DNA from: JALYUM01 sp036688685
Lineage (GTDB): Bacteria; Pseudomonadota; Gammaproteobacteria; Burkholderiales; Burkholderiaceae_D
Assembly: GCF_036688685.1 (NCBI RefSeq)
Contig: NZ_JAQQPS010000004.1
Location: forward strand, 62,001-126,000
DNA: 64,000 bases
Direction of reading: 5' to 3'
Shown here: positions 18,906 to 27,431 of the stretch, one piece after another
Layout of the letters: each line of letters opens with the position of its first letter
Numbering within the stretch: position 1 is the stretch's first letter
Made by a program: the position numbers and the translations under genes
The notes under the pieces: generated by a model
Told to the model about the DNA's origin: nothing
The model's database searches: none
What the model saw: only the letters and a program-made list of their open reading frames with translations

Positions 18906-19253
18906 TACCAATCTGTCATTGGCACCTTAAAAACGTCACGATTTCTCCGACCGACTTGATTTTGCCAGGGGCCTCGATTCTTTCTGCCTAATTAGGAAGG
19001 GAGCACCAAAGGGAGCACAATGAGCGCTTTATTCTCCGTGCCCCTTCGATATATACGCGATCCCTTCAGGCGGTTGCCACCGGCAGGAACTACATCTAGG
19101 CGCCGCCCATGCTAAGCTCCGAGCACTCGATACCTATAGATTTTTTCAGTCGGGGCAGCAAGGTCAAGAGCGCTCCTTTGGTGAATGCAGCTCCGGTCGG
19201 TGGGATAAAGTAGAGCGCACTGCAGCGCGAAGCTGCATGTCGATAGCACCGAA
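18906..19253. other. Intergenic stretch, no gene
   Basis: No convincing reading frame. A short direct repeat, GGGAGCACCAAAGGGAGCAC, sits near 19000-19020, consisting of two GGGAGCAC units 11 bases apart. Its meaning is unknown; it could be a recombination or regulatory site, or chance. Confidence 0.3.
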
Positions 19254-19496
19254 TTACCACCGCTTTTTTTTGGTATCGAGAATCTCCAGACAGACTTTCG
19301 CAAATTCGATCATGTCGGCTGGTTCCATTTCGTCGAACAGGAACGCTGTTTGCAAAGTCACCCCTAGTGGCGTCGGCGGTCCCACGACTGCATTCATGTT
19401 GCCGACCAGCTCGACGCGGTTTTTCTTCGACGTGAATCGCGCGAAATCCTGAGGCGTCCGAGAGTCATACAGCGGCATATTCGATGCGGTTTCCAT
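19254..19496 (-). CDS. Small hypothetical protein
   Basis: 80 residues with an AAGGAG site 5 bases upstream of ATG 19496, which makes it likely to be a real gene. The sequence is soluble, with strands around NRVELVGNMNAVVGPPTP and a helical, acidic C-terminal part ending in a KKKRW tail. No family recognised. It stands alone among non-coding sequence in the prophage accessory zone. Confidence 0.45.
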   Translation of the reverse strand: METASNMPLYDSRTPQDFARFTSKKNRVELVGNMNAVVGPPTPLGVTLQTAFLFDEMEPADMIEFAKVCLEILDTKKKRW

Positions 19497-19854
19497 TGCG
19501 GCTCCTTGGTGGTGAAGTCGTAATGATTGCGCTCCTGTTCGCCAGCGTATTGACGTGGATCAGACTACGGTGACGGCCTTGGTTGGGAGGAATATGGGCC
19601 ATAAGCGCCGCTCTTGACGTGGCGGCGTCTCGGAGCTGATCAAGACCTGGCTACCAGCTCGTGCGCTCAACCCGTGAGCGCTCTGGACGGACTGAGCGGC
19701 GCGCCTCCCGCGCGGCATAGGTCTACCCTTGGTGCCGCGACGAAGCTGGAGGTGGGACGCTTAGCCGCTGGTGGCGTTTGGACTTGCAGTTGCAGTGAGG
19801 CCACGACCGCACGATGTTTTAATGCTGATATGTCTGTCGTGGCCAGTTTTTCCG
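19497..19854. other. Intergenic stretch, nothing recognised
   Basis: Between two minus-strand orphan genes. Short overlapping frames exist but none has a ribosome-binding site or protein-like composition. I see no repeat, RNA gene or terminator that I can support. Confidence 0.3.
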
Positions 19855-20277
19855 TTAGCGCTGCGCGACAGATGAGGAAATCACTACCATTTCTGCAAAC
19901 CGCGGGTCTGGCGCGTAACTCATCACCATTTCGTCCCCCATGTCGCCCCGGTTAAACTCCATGGTAACTCGTCCGTCTCTAGAGGAGAATTTATACGGCG
20001 ATACCGCGAACAAGCGCATTGGTTTTTGCTTGTCGATTGTCGCCGCGATGGCATGCGATGACGGATTTACTTTTAGGCGCCATCCATTGGACAACGCGTA
20101 CGTTCCGGCGATTTGTTGTGCCTGATCGTCGTAAATGCGAACCGGCTTTAGTGCCCCGGTGACACGTACAGTTGCGTCTGGTTCGGCGTCGGCTTGTGGA
20201 TACGGCATGGATTGCGCCCCAGCACTGGACGCTAGTAAAAACAGTGCTGTTGGAAGCAAAACGGATGAGATACGCAT
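19855..20277 (-). CDS. Exported hypothetical protein
   Basis: 140 residues, AAAGGAAAT just upstream of ATG 20277. A clear Sec signal peptide (RISSVLLPTALFLLASSAGA, cut near AQS at 21-23) precedes a small beta-rich domain with the segments YALSNGWRLKVN and VTMEFNRGDMGDEMVMSY. It resembles small periplasmic proteins encoded singly on many betaproteobacterial chromosomes; I do not know a function. Its presence inside the prophage accessory zone suggests host-derived cargo or a lysogenic-conversion gene. Confidence 0.6.
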   Translation of the reverse strand: MRISSVLLPTALFLLASSAGAQSMPYPQADAEPDATVRVTGALKPVRIYDDQAQQIAGTYALSNGWRLKVNPSSHAIAATIDKQKPMRLFAVSPYKFSSRDGRVTMEFNRGDMGDEMVMSYAPDPRFAEMVVISSSVAQR

Positions 20278-21080
20278 GATATTTCCTTTAACGAAGCAGA
20301 GAGGTAACAGCCTGTTCGGCCCTCGCGCAAGATTGGCGTGATGCCGGACTGTAGGGATAGCGCTAACGAGTCAGGTGTCTGCCGTGAGCGAAATTTAGTG
20401 TAGGTTGGCGGCTTTTAACCGCAAGCGTAAATACCCAATGACGATTAAATTGGCTACCTGCGTCAGAAATTAGATCAATCCGAAATGACACATCCACGCA
20501 GACGTCGATCTGGTTTTCGTATCAAGTTGGTAGCTCTTTGGTTACCTACCTACGCGGAGGCCGTGGTACCAAACGGGTGCTGATAAATGTAGTTTGGAAA
20601 CTCAGCGGGTATCAAGTTGATCGCCAGATTCGGATGCTCGAATCCATTAGTCAACTTCTAGAAAGGTCTCAAACTGAGTTTGTATGGGGGCGTCACCATC
20701 GTCAAGACACCGTAAAGCTGGTCGAGTCGGACCAAATACGAACCGCGCCCATGTAGCGTTTCGAACCCACATAAGTCGTTCTTAACTGATCCAGTAGGGA
20801 CCCAGGCCAGCGTTTCTGCTTGCCGAGTTAGCACGGCAGCGGGGTGCCAGTAGGATTCTCAGAATCGCCATCCAAGAACAAGCGACGCGAGCGTTACAAA
20901 TACCCAGATCATGGAAGCATGCCGATTGCATTGTGTAAAAGCAATTTTAACGCCAGCCTTGATTGAAAGATATCGAATATGACTGCGCTATGCGAAACGG
21001 GTTGAAATGCGTTGATGAAGATCAAAGACAGCAATAGCAACACTGGTATTCTGTTCATACCAATTGCCTAAGGAGGCTGC
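20278..21080. other. Long intergenic region
   Basis: About 800 bases with lower GC and no supported gene. A plus-strand frame at 20538-20756 (72 codons) contains a protein-like piece (WKLSGYQVDRQIRMLESISQ) but no start signal, so it may be a remnant. The last ~100 bases should hold the promoter of the small gene at 21081. Confidence 0.35.
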
Positions 21081-21284
21081 ATGGACAGGGTGAGGGCAGT
21101 GATCCGCCAAGCAGAGAGAGATTCTCTGTTAGCTGATGCAGTAGTGCGCGCTCTCGCGACACTTCGGCTGATTCACCTAGGGCGCCTTGAAGTCGAGGAA
21201 AGTGGCTTCATAATCGATCTTCGCGCCGATATTCAGCGACTGGCCGCCGCACTAACTTTGCTCGGGTACCCGACCGACGAATGA
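21081..21284 (+). CDS. Small hypothetical phage protein
   Basis: 67 residues with a strong AAGGAGG site 5 bases before the ATG. It is almost entirely helical (DRVRAVIRQAERDSLLADAVV...) with no cysteines or membrane segment. It converges on the AlpA-like gene 16 bases away. No family recognised; a small regulator is possible but not shown. Confidence 0.5.
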   Translation: MDRVRAVIRQAERDSLLADAVVRALATLRLIHLGRLEVEESGFIIDLRADIQRLAAALTLLGYPTDE

Positions 21285-21300
21285 GGTCCTCTACTACGAT

Positions 21301-21597
21301 TCAGCGTTTCGGCTTCGTTTTCGTTTTCGTCTTCATTCGATACTCCTGAATAAATTTTTCCGGATCCGACACCTTAAGCTTTACCGTTGGCCTTCCGAAA
21401 GCAGCGCCGCGCATCGACGGCATCTGCACTTGCGTTTGGCGACATGCTTCGATGTGCGCCTGGATGTCCTGCCGATTGAAGCGAATGCAGCGGCGCCCGA
21501 AGCGCACGCAGGGGATCGGCCCCTTCGGCGCGGCCAGATCGTAGACGGCGCCGCGGCTGATGCCAAGCATTTCGGCGACCTCGTCTGCCGCGATCAT
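21301..21597 (-). CDS. AlpA/MerR-type helix-turn-helix protein
   Basis: 98 residues from ATG 21597, which overlaps the excisionase-like stop as ATGA; this overlap decides the start against an in-frame ATG at 21678. The N-terminal winged-HTH, IAADEVAEMLGISRGAVYDL followed by PCVRFGRRCIRFNRQDIQAHI, is that of the helix_turn_helix_17/AlpA excisionase family, which recognises DNA through the HTH and a basic wing. The C-terminus is Lys/Thr-rich (KTKTKTKPKR) and probably disordered. Third gene of the integrase operon; likely a directionality or transcription factor for prophage excision. Confidence 0.7.
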   Translation of the reverse strand: MIAADEVAEMLGISRGAVYDLAAPKGPIPCVRFGRRCIRFNRQDIQAHIEACRQTQVQMPSMRGAAFGRPTVKLKVSDPEKFIQEYRMKTKTKTKPKR

Positions 21598-21929
21598 CCG
21601 GGCCGTTTCGCCTTCGGTTCCTTGCCGTAGTTCAGCGCCGCGCGCGCCGGTTTTATTTGGTCCCATTTTTCTATCCACTCCTCAACGGCAGGAAGATTAA
21701 TCCACAGACGGCCATCCACAATTTTGCACTGCACCCCGTCGATCCACTTCCCGACGTGGCGCCGCGATTGCACGGCGTCCACTGAATCCCCGGAAAGCTC
21801 CACGTATCGATCGAGCTTCACCCAGGTCAGCGGGTAAGTCTTTGACGCTGCTTTTGCCGCGCCAACCCGGGCGTTCTTCTCAATCGTTGCCACCAGCTTG
21901 GCGACCATGTCAATGTCATCCTGAGTCAC
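21594..21929 (-). CDS. Excisionase-like protein
   Basis: 111 residues. The GTG start overlaps the integrase stop (GTGA). After a helical N-terminal extension the segment YPLTWVKLDRYVELSGDSV, then RRHVGKWIDGVQCKIVDGRLWINLPAVEEWIEK, follows the compact winged-helix pattern of phage excisionases, which bend DNA at att sites and set the direction of recombination. The gene order int-xis-HTH with coupled starts supports this role. Confidence 0.65.
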   Translation of the reverse strand: MTQDDIDMVAKLVATIEKNARVGAAKAASKTYPLTWVKLDRYVELSGDSVDAVQSRRHVGKWIDGVQCKIVDGRLWINLPAVEEWIEKWDQIKPARAALNYGKEPKAKRPG

Positions 21930-23161
21930 GCCGTGGCTCGCTTCGTCTTGCCGGCCTCGCTACTTTTCAATTCCTGCAAATAGTCCGCCCAGCGCTGCAT
22001 CATCACGCGCCGAGCCGGGAGATGCGCCGTACGATTGTAGGCCCGACCGTTCACATCTTTCACCTGGTGCGCCAGTTGGTGCTCAATCAGGTCGACGCGC
22101 TCGCCCAGGACCTCATCGAGTACCGTGCGCGCCATCGCCCTGAATCCGTGGCCTGTCATCACTTCCTTTGAATACCCCATGCTGCGCAGTGCTGCGTTGA
22201 TTGTGTTCTCGGACATGCAGCGCTCGTCTGACCTGACGCTGGGGAAAACATATTTCCCGTGACCAGAAACGGGATGCAGCGCACGAAGCAGGTCGACCAC
22301 TTGTGTTGCCAGCGGCACCAGGTGATCGTTTCGCATTTTCATCTTCGCGCCCGGGATGCGCCACTCGGCGGCGTCCAGGTCAACCTCGACCCACTCCATT
22401 GACCGGAGTTCGCCCGGGCGCTGGAACAGCATCGGCGACACTTTCAGCGCTGTCATGGCAAAAGGATGCCCTTGGTACACCTCAATCGAGCGCAGGAGCG
22501 CCGCAATCTGTTTTGGCTCAGTTATTGCCGCGAAGTGCGCTTCGGGCACTGCCGAGAGTGCGTTGCGTAAATCCGACGTCACGTCCCGCTCCGCCAGATC
22601 GGCCGCCACGGCATAGCGGAACACCTGGCCGCACAGCTGCTTTATTTTGTGGGCGGATTCGACCGCGCCGCGAGCCTCAATCTTCTGTAGGGCGGCCAGC
22701 ACGTCCCGTGGCTTCAGTTCGGCGATCGGCACCGCCCCGATGACAGGGAAAATATTCCGCTCGAGCCAATTGGTATTCTTGCGCTGCGTCGACTCGGCGC
22801 GCTCGGCAGCCGTCTTGCTGAGCCATTCGCGCGCCACGGCTTCGAAGGTCTGCGCGGACGACGCATGACCTTTTGATTTAGCATCGCGCTTTGCCGCGCC
22901 AGGGTCTATTTCATCGGATAACAGCTTTCGCGCGGCGGCGCGCTGGGCCCGCGCATCGAGCAGCGACACCTCGGGATATGTCCCGAAGGTCAGCCGATTC
23001 GACTTACCGTTTTTCTGTCGGTATGCCAAGCGCCAAACCTTCAAGCCTGTCGGCGCCACCTCGAGATACATGCCACCACCATCGGCCATGGTGTACGTCT
23101 TCTCACGAGCTTTGGCCGCGCGGACCTTCGTGTCGGTGAGGGGAGTGGCGAGTCGCGGCAT
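21926..23161 (-). CDS. Tyrosine-type prophage integrase (DUF4102 type)
   Basis: 411 residues from ATG 23161 (product MPRLATPLTD); an ATG at 23182 would add 7 residues and neither has a strong ribosome-binding site. The N-terminal DUF4102 arm domain (LTDTKVRAAKAREKTYTMADGGGMYLEV) is followed by a core-binding SAM-like domain (~100-190) and the catalytic domain. Active-site residues are visible: Arg in RPGELRSMEW, His-x-x-Arg in GHGFRAMART, His in EHQLAHQV and the Tyr nucleophile in GRAYNRTAHL. P4-type integrases with this layout insert into tRNA 3' ends, and tRNA-Leu lies 166 bases upstream of the start. Confidence 0.9.
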   Translation of the reverse strand: MPRLATPLTDTKVRAAKAREKTYTMADGGGMYLEVAPTGLKVWRLAYRQKNGKSNRLTFGTYPEVSLLDARAQRAAARKLLSDEIDPGAAKRDAKSKGHASSAQTFEAVAREWLSKTAAERAESTQRKNTNWLERNIFPVIGAVPIAELKPRDVLAALQKIEARGAVESAHKIKQLCGQVFRYAVAADLAERDVTSDLRNALSAVPEAHFAAITEPKQIAALLRSIEVYQGHPFAMTALKVSPMLFQRPGELRSMEWVEVDLDAAEWRIPGAKMKMRNDHLVPLATQVVDLLRALHPVSGHGKYVFPSVRSDERCMSENTINAALRSMGYSKEVMTGHGFRAMARTVLDEVLGERVDLIEHQLAHQVKDVNGRAYNRTAHLPARRVMMQRWADYLQELKSSEAGKTKRATA

Positions 23162-23330
23162 TTTGCATCCATGAAAAGGCACGTTTTAGAGCCATGGATG
23201 CAAGTATGGACGCAAGGGGATCGGATTGCAATGATCTGTATTGGACTGATACGGACAAGAATTTGCCGTTACGCAGAGGGGAGGGGTGTTGCTGGTGTAC
23301 TGCTTTGAATCAATTTGAACTACTTAGTGG
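23162..23330. other. Probable prophage attachment region (attP-derived arm sites and core)
   Basis: The 166 bases between the integrase start and the tRNA 3' end hold no gene. By analogy with P4-type integrases the crossover core should be the 3' part of the tRNA (T arm to CCA, ~23328-23350), and the arm-binding sites should lie here. The partner att copy would be left of the window, so the core length cannot be measured. Confidence 0.5.
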
Positions 23331-23414
23331 TGCCCGGAACCGGAATCGAACCGGTACGCCCTTGCGAGCACGAGATTTTAAGTCTCGGGTGTCTACCAGT
23401 TTCACCATCCGGGC
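23328..23414 (-). tRNA. tRNA-Leu (anticodon UAA)
   Basis: Read on the minus strand from 23414, a 7-bp acceptor stem (GCCCGGA with TCCGGGC), a D arm with GGTAGAC, an anticodon arm CGAGA-CTTAAAA-TCTCG giving anticodon TAA, a class II variable arm and a T arm with GGTTCGATTCC fold in the standard way, and CCA is encoded (23328-23330). The long variable arm and G-starting acceptor identify a leucine tRNA. Its 3' end points to the integrase, so it is the attachment site that prophage insertion has kept intact. Confidence 0.95.
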
Positions 23415-23544
23415 AACGGCCCGAATTCTAGCACAGCGTCGGCCTTCTCAGGATCATCCTGGCAACATTTGTCGGGCGCGGCGTTTGGTGTAGCATGCTT
23501 GCCGGTGCGCCGCTGCCAGGCGTGCAACATTGCAAGGACACGTT

Positions 23545-24357
23545 TTGAATACTGCCAACATTACCATCAACGAGGAACTGCGTTCCTTCATCGATCCCCT
23601 CGCCGACATCGAATACGCCGCACTCGAGCGCAGCCTGCGCCTCGAAGGTTGCCGCGACGCGCTGGTGCTGTGGAACGATATCCTGATCGACGGCCATAAC
23701 CGTTACGCCATTTGCCGCAAGCTCGGCATCCCTTTCAACACGGTGCAGAATACCTCGTTCTCGTCGATCGAAGACGTGCAGCTGTGGGTCATCGAAAACA
23801 ATCTGGCCCGCCGCAGCGTGTCGGATTACCAGCGCGGCGTGCTGGCGCTGCGCAAGAAAGACATCGTCGCCGCCCGCAGCGCCCAGCGCGCCGGCGAACC
23901 CGACAAAGGCGCTGAAAACGACGAGGCTGCCGGCCCGCCATGGAGCACGCGCGAAGACGTGGCCAAGGCCGCGCGGGTGTCGTCGAACACCATCAGCCAG
24001 ATCGAGCGCATCCAGCGCGCCGCCACCCCGCAACTGGTGGAAGCCGTGCGCGCCGGGACCATCTCGATCAATGCTGCCGCGAATGTCGCCTCGCTGCCGG
24101 AAGCGCAGCAGCGCGCGGCCGTCGCGGGCGGACGCAAGGAACTCCAGCAGGCCGCCAAGCAGGTGCGCGAACAGAAGGCAGCAGGGCGCCCGAAGCGCGA
24201 GGTGCTGGCCGACGCCGACGTGGAAGCGGCCGGCGACGACCTGGCCAAACTGCGCGCCCAGATCGGCGCGCTGAAAGACCGGGTCGCCTCGCTGACCACG
24301 GAGAACACAGTCCTGAAGCAGCGCATCGGCCGCCTCGACGGCAGCCTCACCGAGTAA
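23545..24357 (+). CDS. Orphan ParB/Spo0J-domain protein
   Basis: 270 residues from TTG 23545, chosen because AAGGA lies 6 bases upstream; an earlier TTG at 23530 is in frame. The ParB N-terminal nuclease-like domain covers ~10-95, with the characteristic ILIDGHNRYAICRKLGIPF. A KorB/HTH-like middle follows (STREDVAKAARVSSNTISQI) and the C-terminus is a coiled coil (~215-270). No parA or parS is next to it, so this is not the chromosomal partition locus. Orphan ParB-like proteins can act as transcription or nucleoid factors. A Leu-rich coiled coil suggests dimerisation. It lies just outside the prophage boundary. Confidence 0.75.
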   Translation: MNTANITINEELRSFIDPLADIEYAALERSLRLEGCRDALVLWNDILIDGHNRYAICRKLGIPFNTVQNTSFSSIEDVQLWVIENNLARRSVSDYQRGVLALRKKDIVAARSAQRAGEPDKGAENDEAAGPPWSTREDVAKAARVSSNTISQIERIQRAATPQLVEAVRAGTISINAAANVASLPEAQQRAAVAGGRKELQQAAKQVREQKAAGRPKREVLADADVEAAGDDLAKLRAQIGALKDRVASLTTENTVLKQRIGRLDGSLTE

Positions 24358-24384
24358 TCTTTTTAACACCACCGGAGCCACCGC

Positions 24385-26592
24385 ATGCATCTGCCCCGCC
24401 TGATCGCGCCTTTCATCCTTGGCGCCGCGTGCTTTGTGGTCACGGCGCCGGCTAGCAGCGCGCCGGTGGCGAAGGCCGAGTTGAAACGCTGGCAAGCGAC
24501 CGCCATGCGCGTCACGATTTTGCGCGACAAGTGGGGCATCCCGCACGTGTTCGGCAAATCCGACGCGGACGCCGTGTTCGGCTTGCTGTATGCACAGGCA
24601 GAGGACGATTTCAATCGCGTCGAACTGAACTACATTAATGCGCTCGGACGGCTCGCTGAAGTGGAAGGAGAGAAGGAAGTCTGGCGCGACCTGCGCATGA
24701 AACTGACGATCCAGCCGGCCGCCATGCAGGCGAAATACGCCGCCTCGCCCGCCTGGCTGCAAAAGCTGATGGTCGGTTTTGCCGACGGCCTGAATTTTTA
24801 CCTGCACAGGCATCCAGGCGTGCGGCCAAAACTGATCACCCATTTCGAGCCGTGGATGGCGCTGGCGTTTTCCGAAGGCAGTATCGGCGGCGATATCGAA
24901 GACATCGACCTGAAAGCGCTGCAGGCGTTTTACGAACAGCCGACCCGGCCGCTGATTACCCCGTTGGCCAGCCGCCTGCAAGCCGACCTCGATGCCGAAC
25001 CGCGCGGCTCGAACGGCATCGCCATCGCACCGAAGCTGACGCAGGCCGGCCATGCGCTGCTCCTGATCAACCCGCACACCTCGTTCTACTTCCGCCCCGA
25101 AGTGCACATGGTCAGTCAGGACGGCCTGAACGCGTATGGCGCCGTGACCTGGGGCCAGTTTTTCGTCTACCAGGGGTTTAATGAACGCGCCGGCTGGATG
25201 CACACCTCCGGTGGCGCCGACGTCATCGACTACTACCTGGAAACCGTCAAGGAACGCGACGGCACATTTTTTTACCAGTACGGCGGCGCCGAGCGGCCGC
25301 TGCGCGCCGTACCCATCACGGTGCCCTATAAAACCGCCACCGGCATGGCCAGTAAAACCATCACCGCTTACTTCAGTCACCGCGGCCCGGTGGTGCGCCA
25401 CCAGGACGGCAAATGGGTGACGGTGCGCATGATGGACGAGCCGATCAAGGCGCTGATGCAGTCGTACGGGCGCACCAAGGCGAAAAATTACGCGGCCTTC
25501 CTTGACGTGCTGCAGCTGCGCACCAATTCGTCGAACAATACGGTGTACGCCGACGGCGACGGCAATATCGCCTACTTCCATGGCAACTTCGTGCCGAAGC
25601 GCGAACCGCGCTTCGATTTCACCCACCCGGTCGACGGCAGCAATCCGGACACCGACTGGCAAGGCTTGCACGAGGTGAAGGACACCATCACGCTGTTCAA
25701 TCCGGCCAGCGGCTATATCGCCAACACCAACAACTGGCCTTTCAGCGGCTCCGGCGCCAGCAGTCCGCGCGTGGGCGATTACCCGAAATACATGTGGGCG
25801 CTGCCGGAGAATGCGCGCGGCGTCCACGCCGACCGCGTGCTGCGCGGGCAAAAAAACTGGACGCTGGACAGTCTGATTGCCGGCGCCTACGACCCCTTGC
25901 TGACGGCGTTCGAGCCGCTGGTGCCGCAACTGGTGCAGGCGTGGGACGCGCTGCCGGCATCCGATCCGCAGAAACCAGCACTGGCAGCGCAGGTGGCCGC
26001 CTTGCGCGGCTGGGACCTGCGCGCATCGACCGCGTCAACGCCGACGTCGCTGGCCATTTACTGGGCCCAGGACCTGGTGGCAGCGAACAAGGACAAGGCG
26101 AAGGCAGCGCAAGTGCCGGCGGTCGATTTCATCACCACGCGGCTGAGCCCTAGCGACTACCTCGACGCACTCGCGCGCGCGTCCTCAAAGCTCGACAACG
26201 ACTTCGGCAACTGGCAAACCCCGTGGGGTGAGATCAACCGGTTTCAACGCCTGTCCGGCGCCGTCGAGCAGCAATATGACGACAGCGCGCCGAGCTACCC
26301 GGTCGGCTTCGCGTCGGCCAACTGGGGCGCGCTGGCGTCGTTCGGCATGGTGGCCAAGCAGACTACAAAACGCCTCTACGGCGACCGCGGCAACAGTTTT
26401 GTCGCGGTCGTCGAATTCGGACCGCGCCTGCGCGCAAAAAGCATCCTGGCCGGCGGCCAGAGCGCCGACCCGCGCTCCCCGCATTTCAACGACCAGGCCG
26501 CCATGTACAGTCGCGGCGAATTCAAGGATGTGCTGTTTTACAAGGAAGACATCCTGCGCCACCTGGAACGCACTTACCATCCGGGGCAATGA
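24385..26592 (+). CDS. Penicillin-acylase-family hydrolase (N-terminal nucleophile)
   Basis: 735 residues with CGGAG upstream. A signal peptide (~1-26) precedes the alpha-subunit region (DKWGIPHVFGKSDADA is a family signature). The autocatalytic Gly-Ser site is in EPRGSNGIAIAP, so Ser209 should become the N-terminal nucleophile of the beta subunit, matching acyl-homoserine-lactone and penicillin acylases. YLETV and SSNNTVYADGDGNIAYFHG also match the family. It should act in the periplasm on an acylated amide; whether that is a lactone signal, a beta-lactam or a lipopeptide is not visible. A short membrane protein gene overlaps its stop by 4 bases. Confidence 0.85.
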   Translation: MHLPRLIAPFILGAACFVVTAPASSAPVAKAELKRWQATAMRVTILRDKWGIPHVFGKSDADAVFGLLYAQAEDDFNRVELNYINALGRLAEVEGEKEVWRDLRMKLTIQPAAMQAKYAASPAWLQKLMVGFADGLNFYLHRHPGVRPKLITHFEPWMALAFSEGSIGGDIEDIDLKALQAFYEQPTRPLITPLASRLQADLDAEPRGSNGIAIAPKLTQAGHALLLINPHTSFYFRPEVHMVSQDGLNAYGAVTWGQFFVYQGFNERAGWMHTSGGADVIDYYLETVKERDGTFFYQYGGAERPLRAVPITVPYKTATGMASKTITAYFSHRGPVVRHQDGKWVTVRMMDEPIKALMQSYGRTKAKNYAAFLDVLQLRTNSSNNTVYADGDGNIAYFHGNFVPKREPRFDFTHPVDGSNPDTDWQGLHEVKDTITLFNPASGYIANTNNWPFSGSGASSPRVGDYPKYMWALPENARGVHADRVLRGQKNWTLDSLIAGAYDPLLTAFEPLVPQLVQAWDALPASDPQKPALAAQVAALRGWDLRASTASTPTSLAIYWAQDLVAANKDKAKAAQVPAVDFITTRLSPSDYLDALARASSKLDNDFGNWQTPWGEINRFQRLSGAVEQQYDDSAPSYPVGFASANWGALASFGMVAKQTTKRLYGDRGNSFVAVVEFGPRLRAKSILAGGQSADPRSPHFNDQAAMYSRGEFKDVLFYKEDILRHLERTYHPGQ

Positions 26593-26801
26593 TGCGGCGG
26601 CTGCTGGTCATTGCGCTGGTGGCGGCCTTGATGGCGCTGGCAGTTGGCTGGGTCCGCAAAGAGCTGGCCATCGACCGCTGCCTCGACCATGGCGGCCGCT
26701 GGAATGCGGCGCGGTCGGTATGCGAAGGGACCCACAGCGTATCGGGCGCCCTTGCTATAATCGCGGCCTTTCAAGCAAGACATTCGACCCCACGTGGCTA
26801 A
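26589..26801 (+). CDS. Small membrane-anchored protein with Cys pair
   Basis: 70 residues, ATG overlapping the acylase stop (ATGA). One N-terminal hydrophobic helix (RLLVIALVAALMALAVGW) acts as signal anchor. A short exported part has IDRCLDHGGRWNAARSVCEG, a two-cysteine pattern found in many small proteobacterial proteins of unknown function that can form a disulfide. The last ~20 codons contain the thymidine kinase promoter and overlap its start, so the true C-terminus is weakly constrained. Confidence 0.55.
   Translation: MMRRLLVIALVAALMALAVGWVRKELAIDRCLDHGGRWNAARSVCEGTHSVSGALAIIAAFQARHSTPRG
26753..26761 (+). promoter_or_regulatory. Extended -10 promoter for tdk
   Basis: TGCTATAAT is a perfect extended -10 element (TGnTATAAT) placed 32 bases before the tdk GTG start, inside the preceding small gene. 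No good -35 hexamer is visible, which extended -10 promoters tolerate. It would let tdk be transcribed apart from the acylase operon. Confidence 0.55.
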
Positions 26802-27363
26802 ACTTTATTTCCGCTATTCGGCCATGAACGCCGGCAAATCGACAGCCCTGTTGCAGGTCGCGCACAATTATGAAGAGCAGGGCCAGCACGTAAAATTATT
26901 TACGGCTGCCATCGACGACCGCTACGGCGTCGGCCAGGTGACCTCGCGCCTGGGGCCGCATCGCCAGGTCGACGTGTTCGACGCCAGCACCGATTTTCTG
27001 GCGATCAGCGCGCCCGATGGGACCAAGATCGCCTGCGTGCTGGTCGACGAAGCCCAGTTCCTGACCACGCTGCAGGTGCAGCAATTGCACCAGCTGGCGC
27101 AGGTGCGCGGCGTGCCGGTGATCTGTTACGGCCTGCGCAGCGACTTCCGCGGCGAACCGTTTCCCGGCTCGGCGTTTTTGCTGGCGCTGGCCGACGATAT
27201 CGAAGAGATCAAGAACATCTGCAGTTGCGGCAAGAAGGCGACGATGAATATCCGCGTCGATGAAAACGGCAAGCGCATCCGCGAGGGCGAGCAGGTCAGC
27301 ATCGGCGGCAACGAGCGCTATCGCCAGGCCTGCGGGCGCTGTTTTTACTCAGGCAACCACTAG
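26794..27363 (+). CDS. tdk: Thymidine kinase
   Basis: 189 residues from GTG 26794 (product MAKLYFRYSAMNAGKSTALL). The P-loop (SAMNAGKST), the Walker B-like VLVDEAQFL, and GLRSDFRGEPFPGS are diagnostic of type II thymidine kinases. The lasso/zinc-binding part has CSCGKKATMNIR and, near the end, ACGRCFY, giving four structural cysteines. It phosphorylates thymidine to dTMP for pyrimidine salvage in the cytoplasm. Length is normal for the family. Confidence 0.97.
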   Translation: MAKLYFRYSAMNAGKSTALLQVAHNYEEQGQHVKLFTAAIDDRYGVGQVTSRLGPHRQVDVFDASTDFLAISAPDGTKIACVLVDEAQFLTTLQVQQLHQLAQVRGVPVICYGLRSDFRGEPFPGSAFLLALADDIEEIKNICSCGKKATMNIRVDENGKRIREGEQVSIGGNERYRQACGRCFYSGNH

Positions 27364-27431
27364 CGGCCATGCCACAGTGCAGCGCGCTGTTTCCGGTCGT
27401 TCTGTGCGGACATGGTTCCGAGGCCGTTGCA

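Larger units (their letters stand above)
1..23330. mobile_element. Prophage, right part, integrated at tRNA-Leu(UAA)
   Basis: The left part of this segment is a run of co-directional tail and lysis genes (2-10919). The right end carries an integrase-excisionase-HTH module (21301-23161) directly beside the 3' end of a tRNA-Leu gene, the usual attachment site for tyrosine integrases. Head, packaging and most morphogenesis genes are absent, so the prophage must start left of the window; its other att copy cannot be seen here. The middle (11,000-21,300) is visibly less GC-rich, holds broken genes and a second recombinase, and is therefore a mosaic accessory zone. The exact right boundary lies within or just left of the tRNA. 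Confidence 0.85.

Noticed and set aside
23428..25929. 833-codon minus-strand frame across the ParB-like and acylase genes
   Set aside because: It covers a tRNA-flanking region and two well-supported plus-strand genes; composition is that of a shadow frame.
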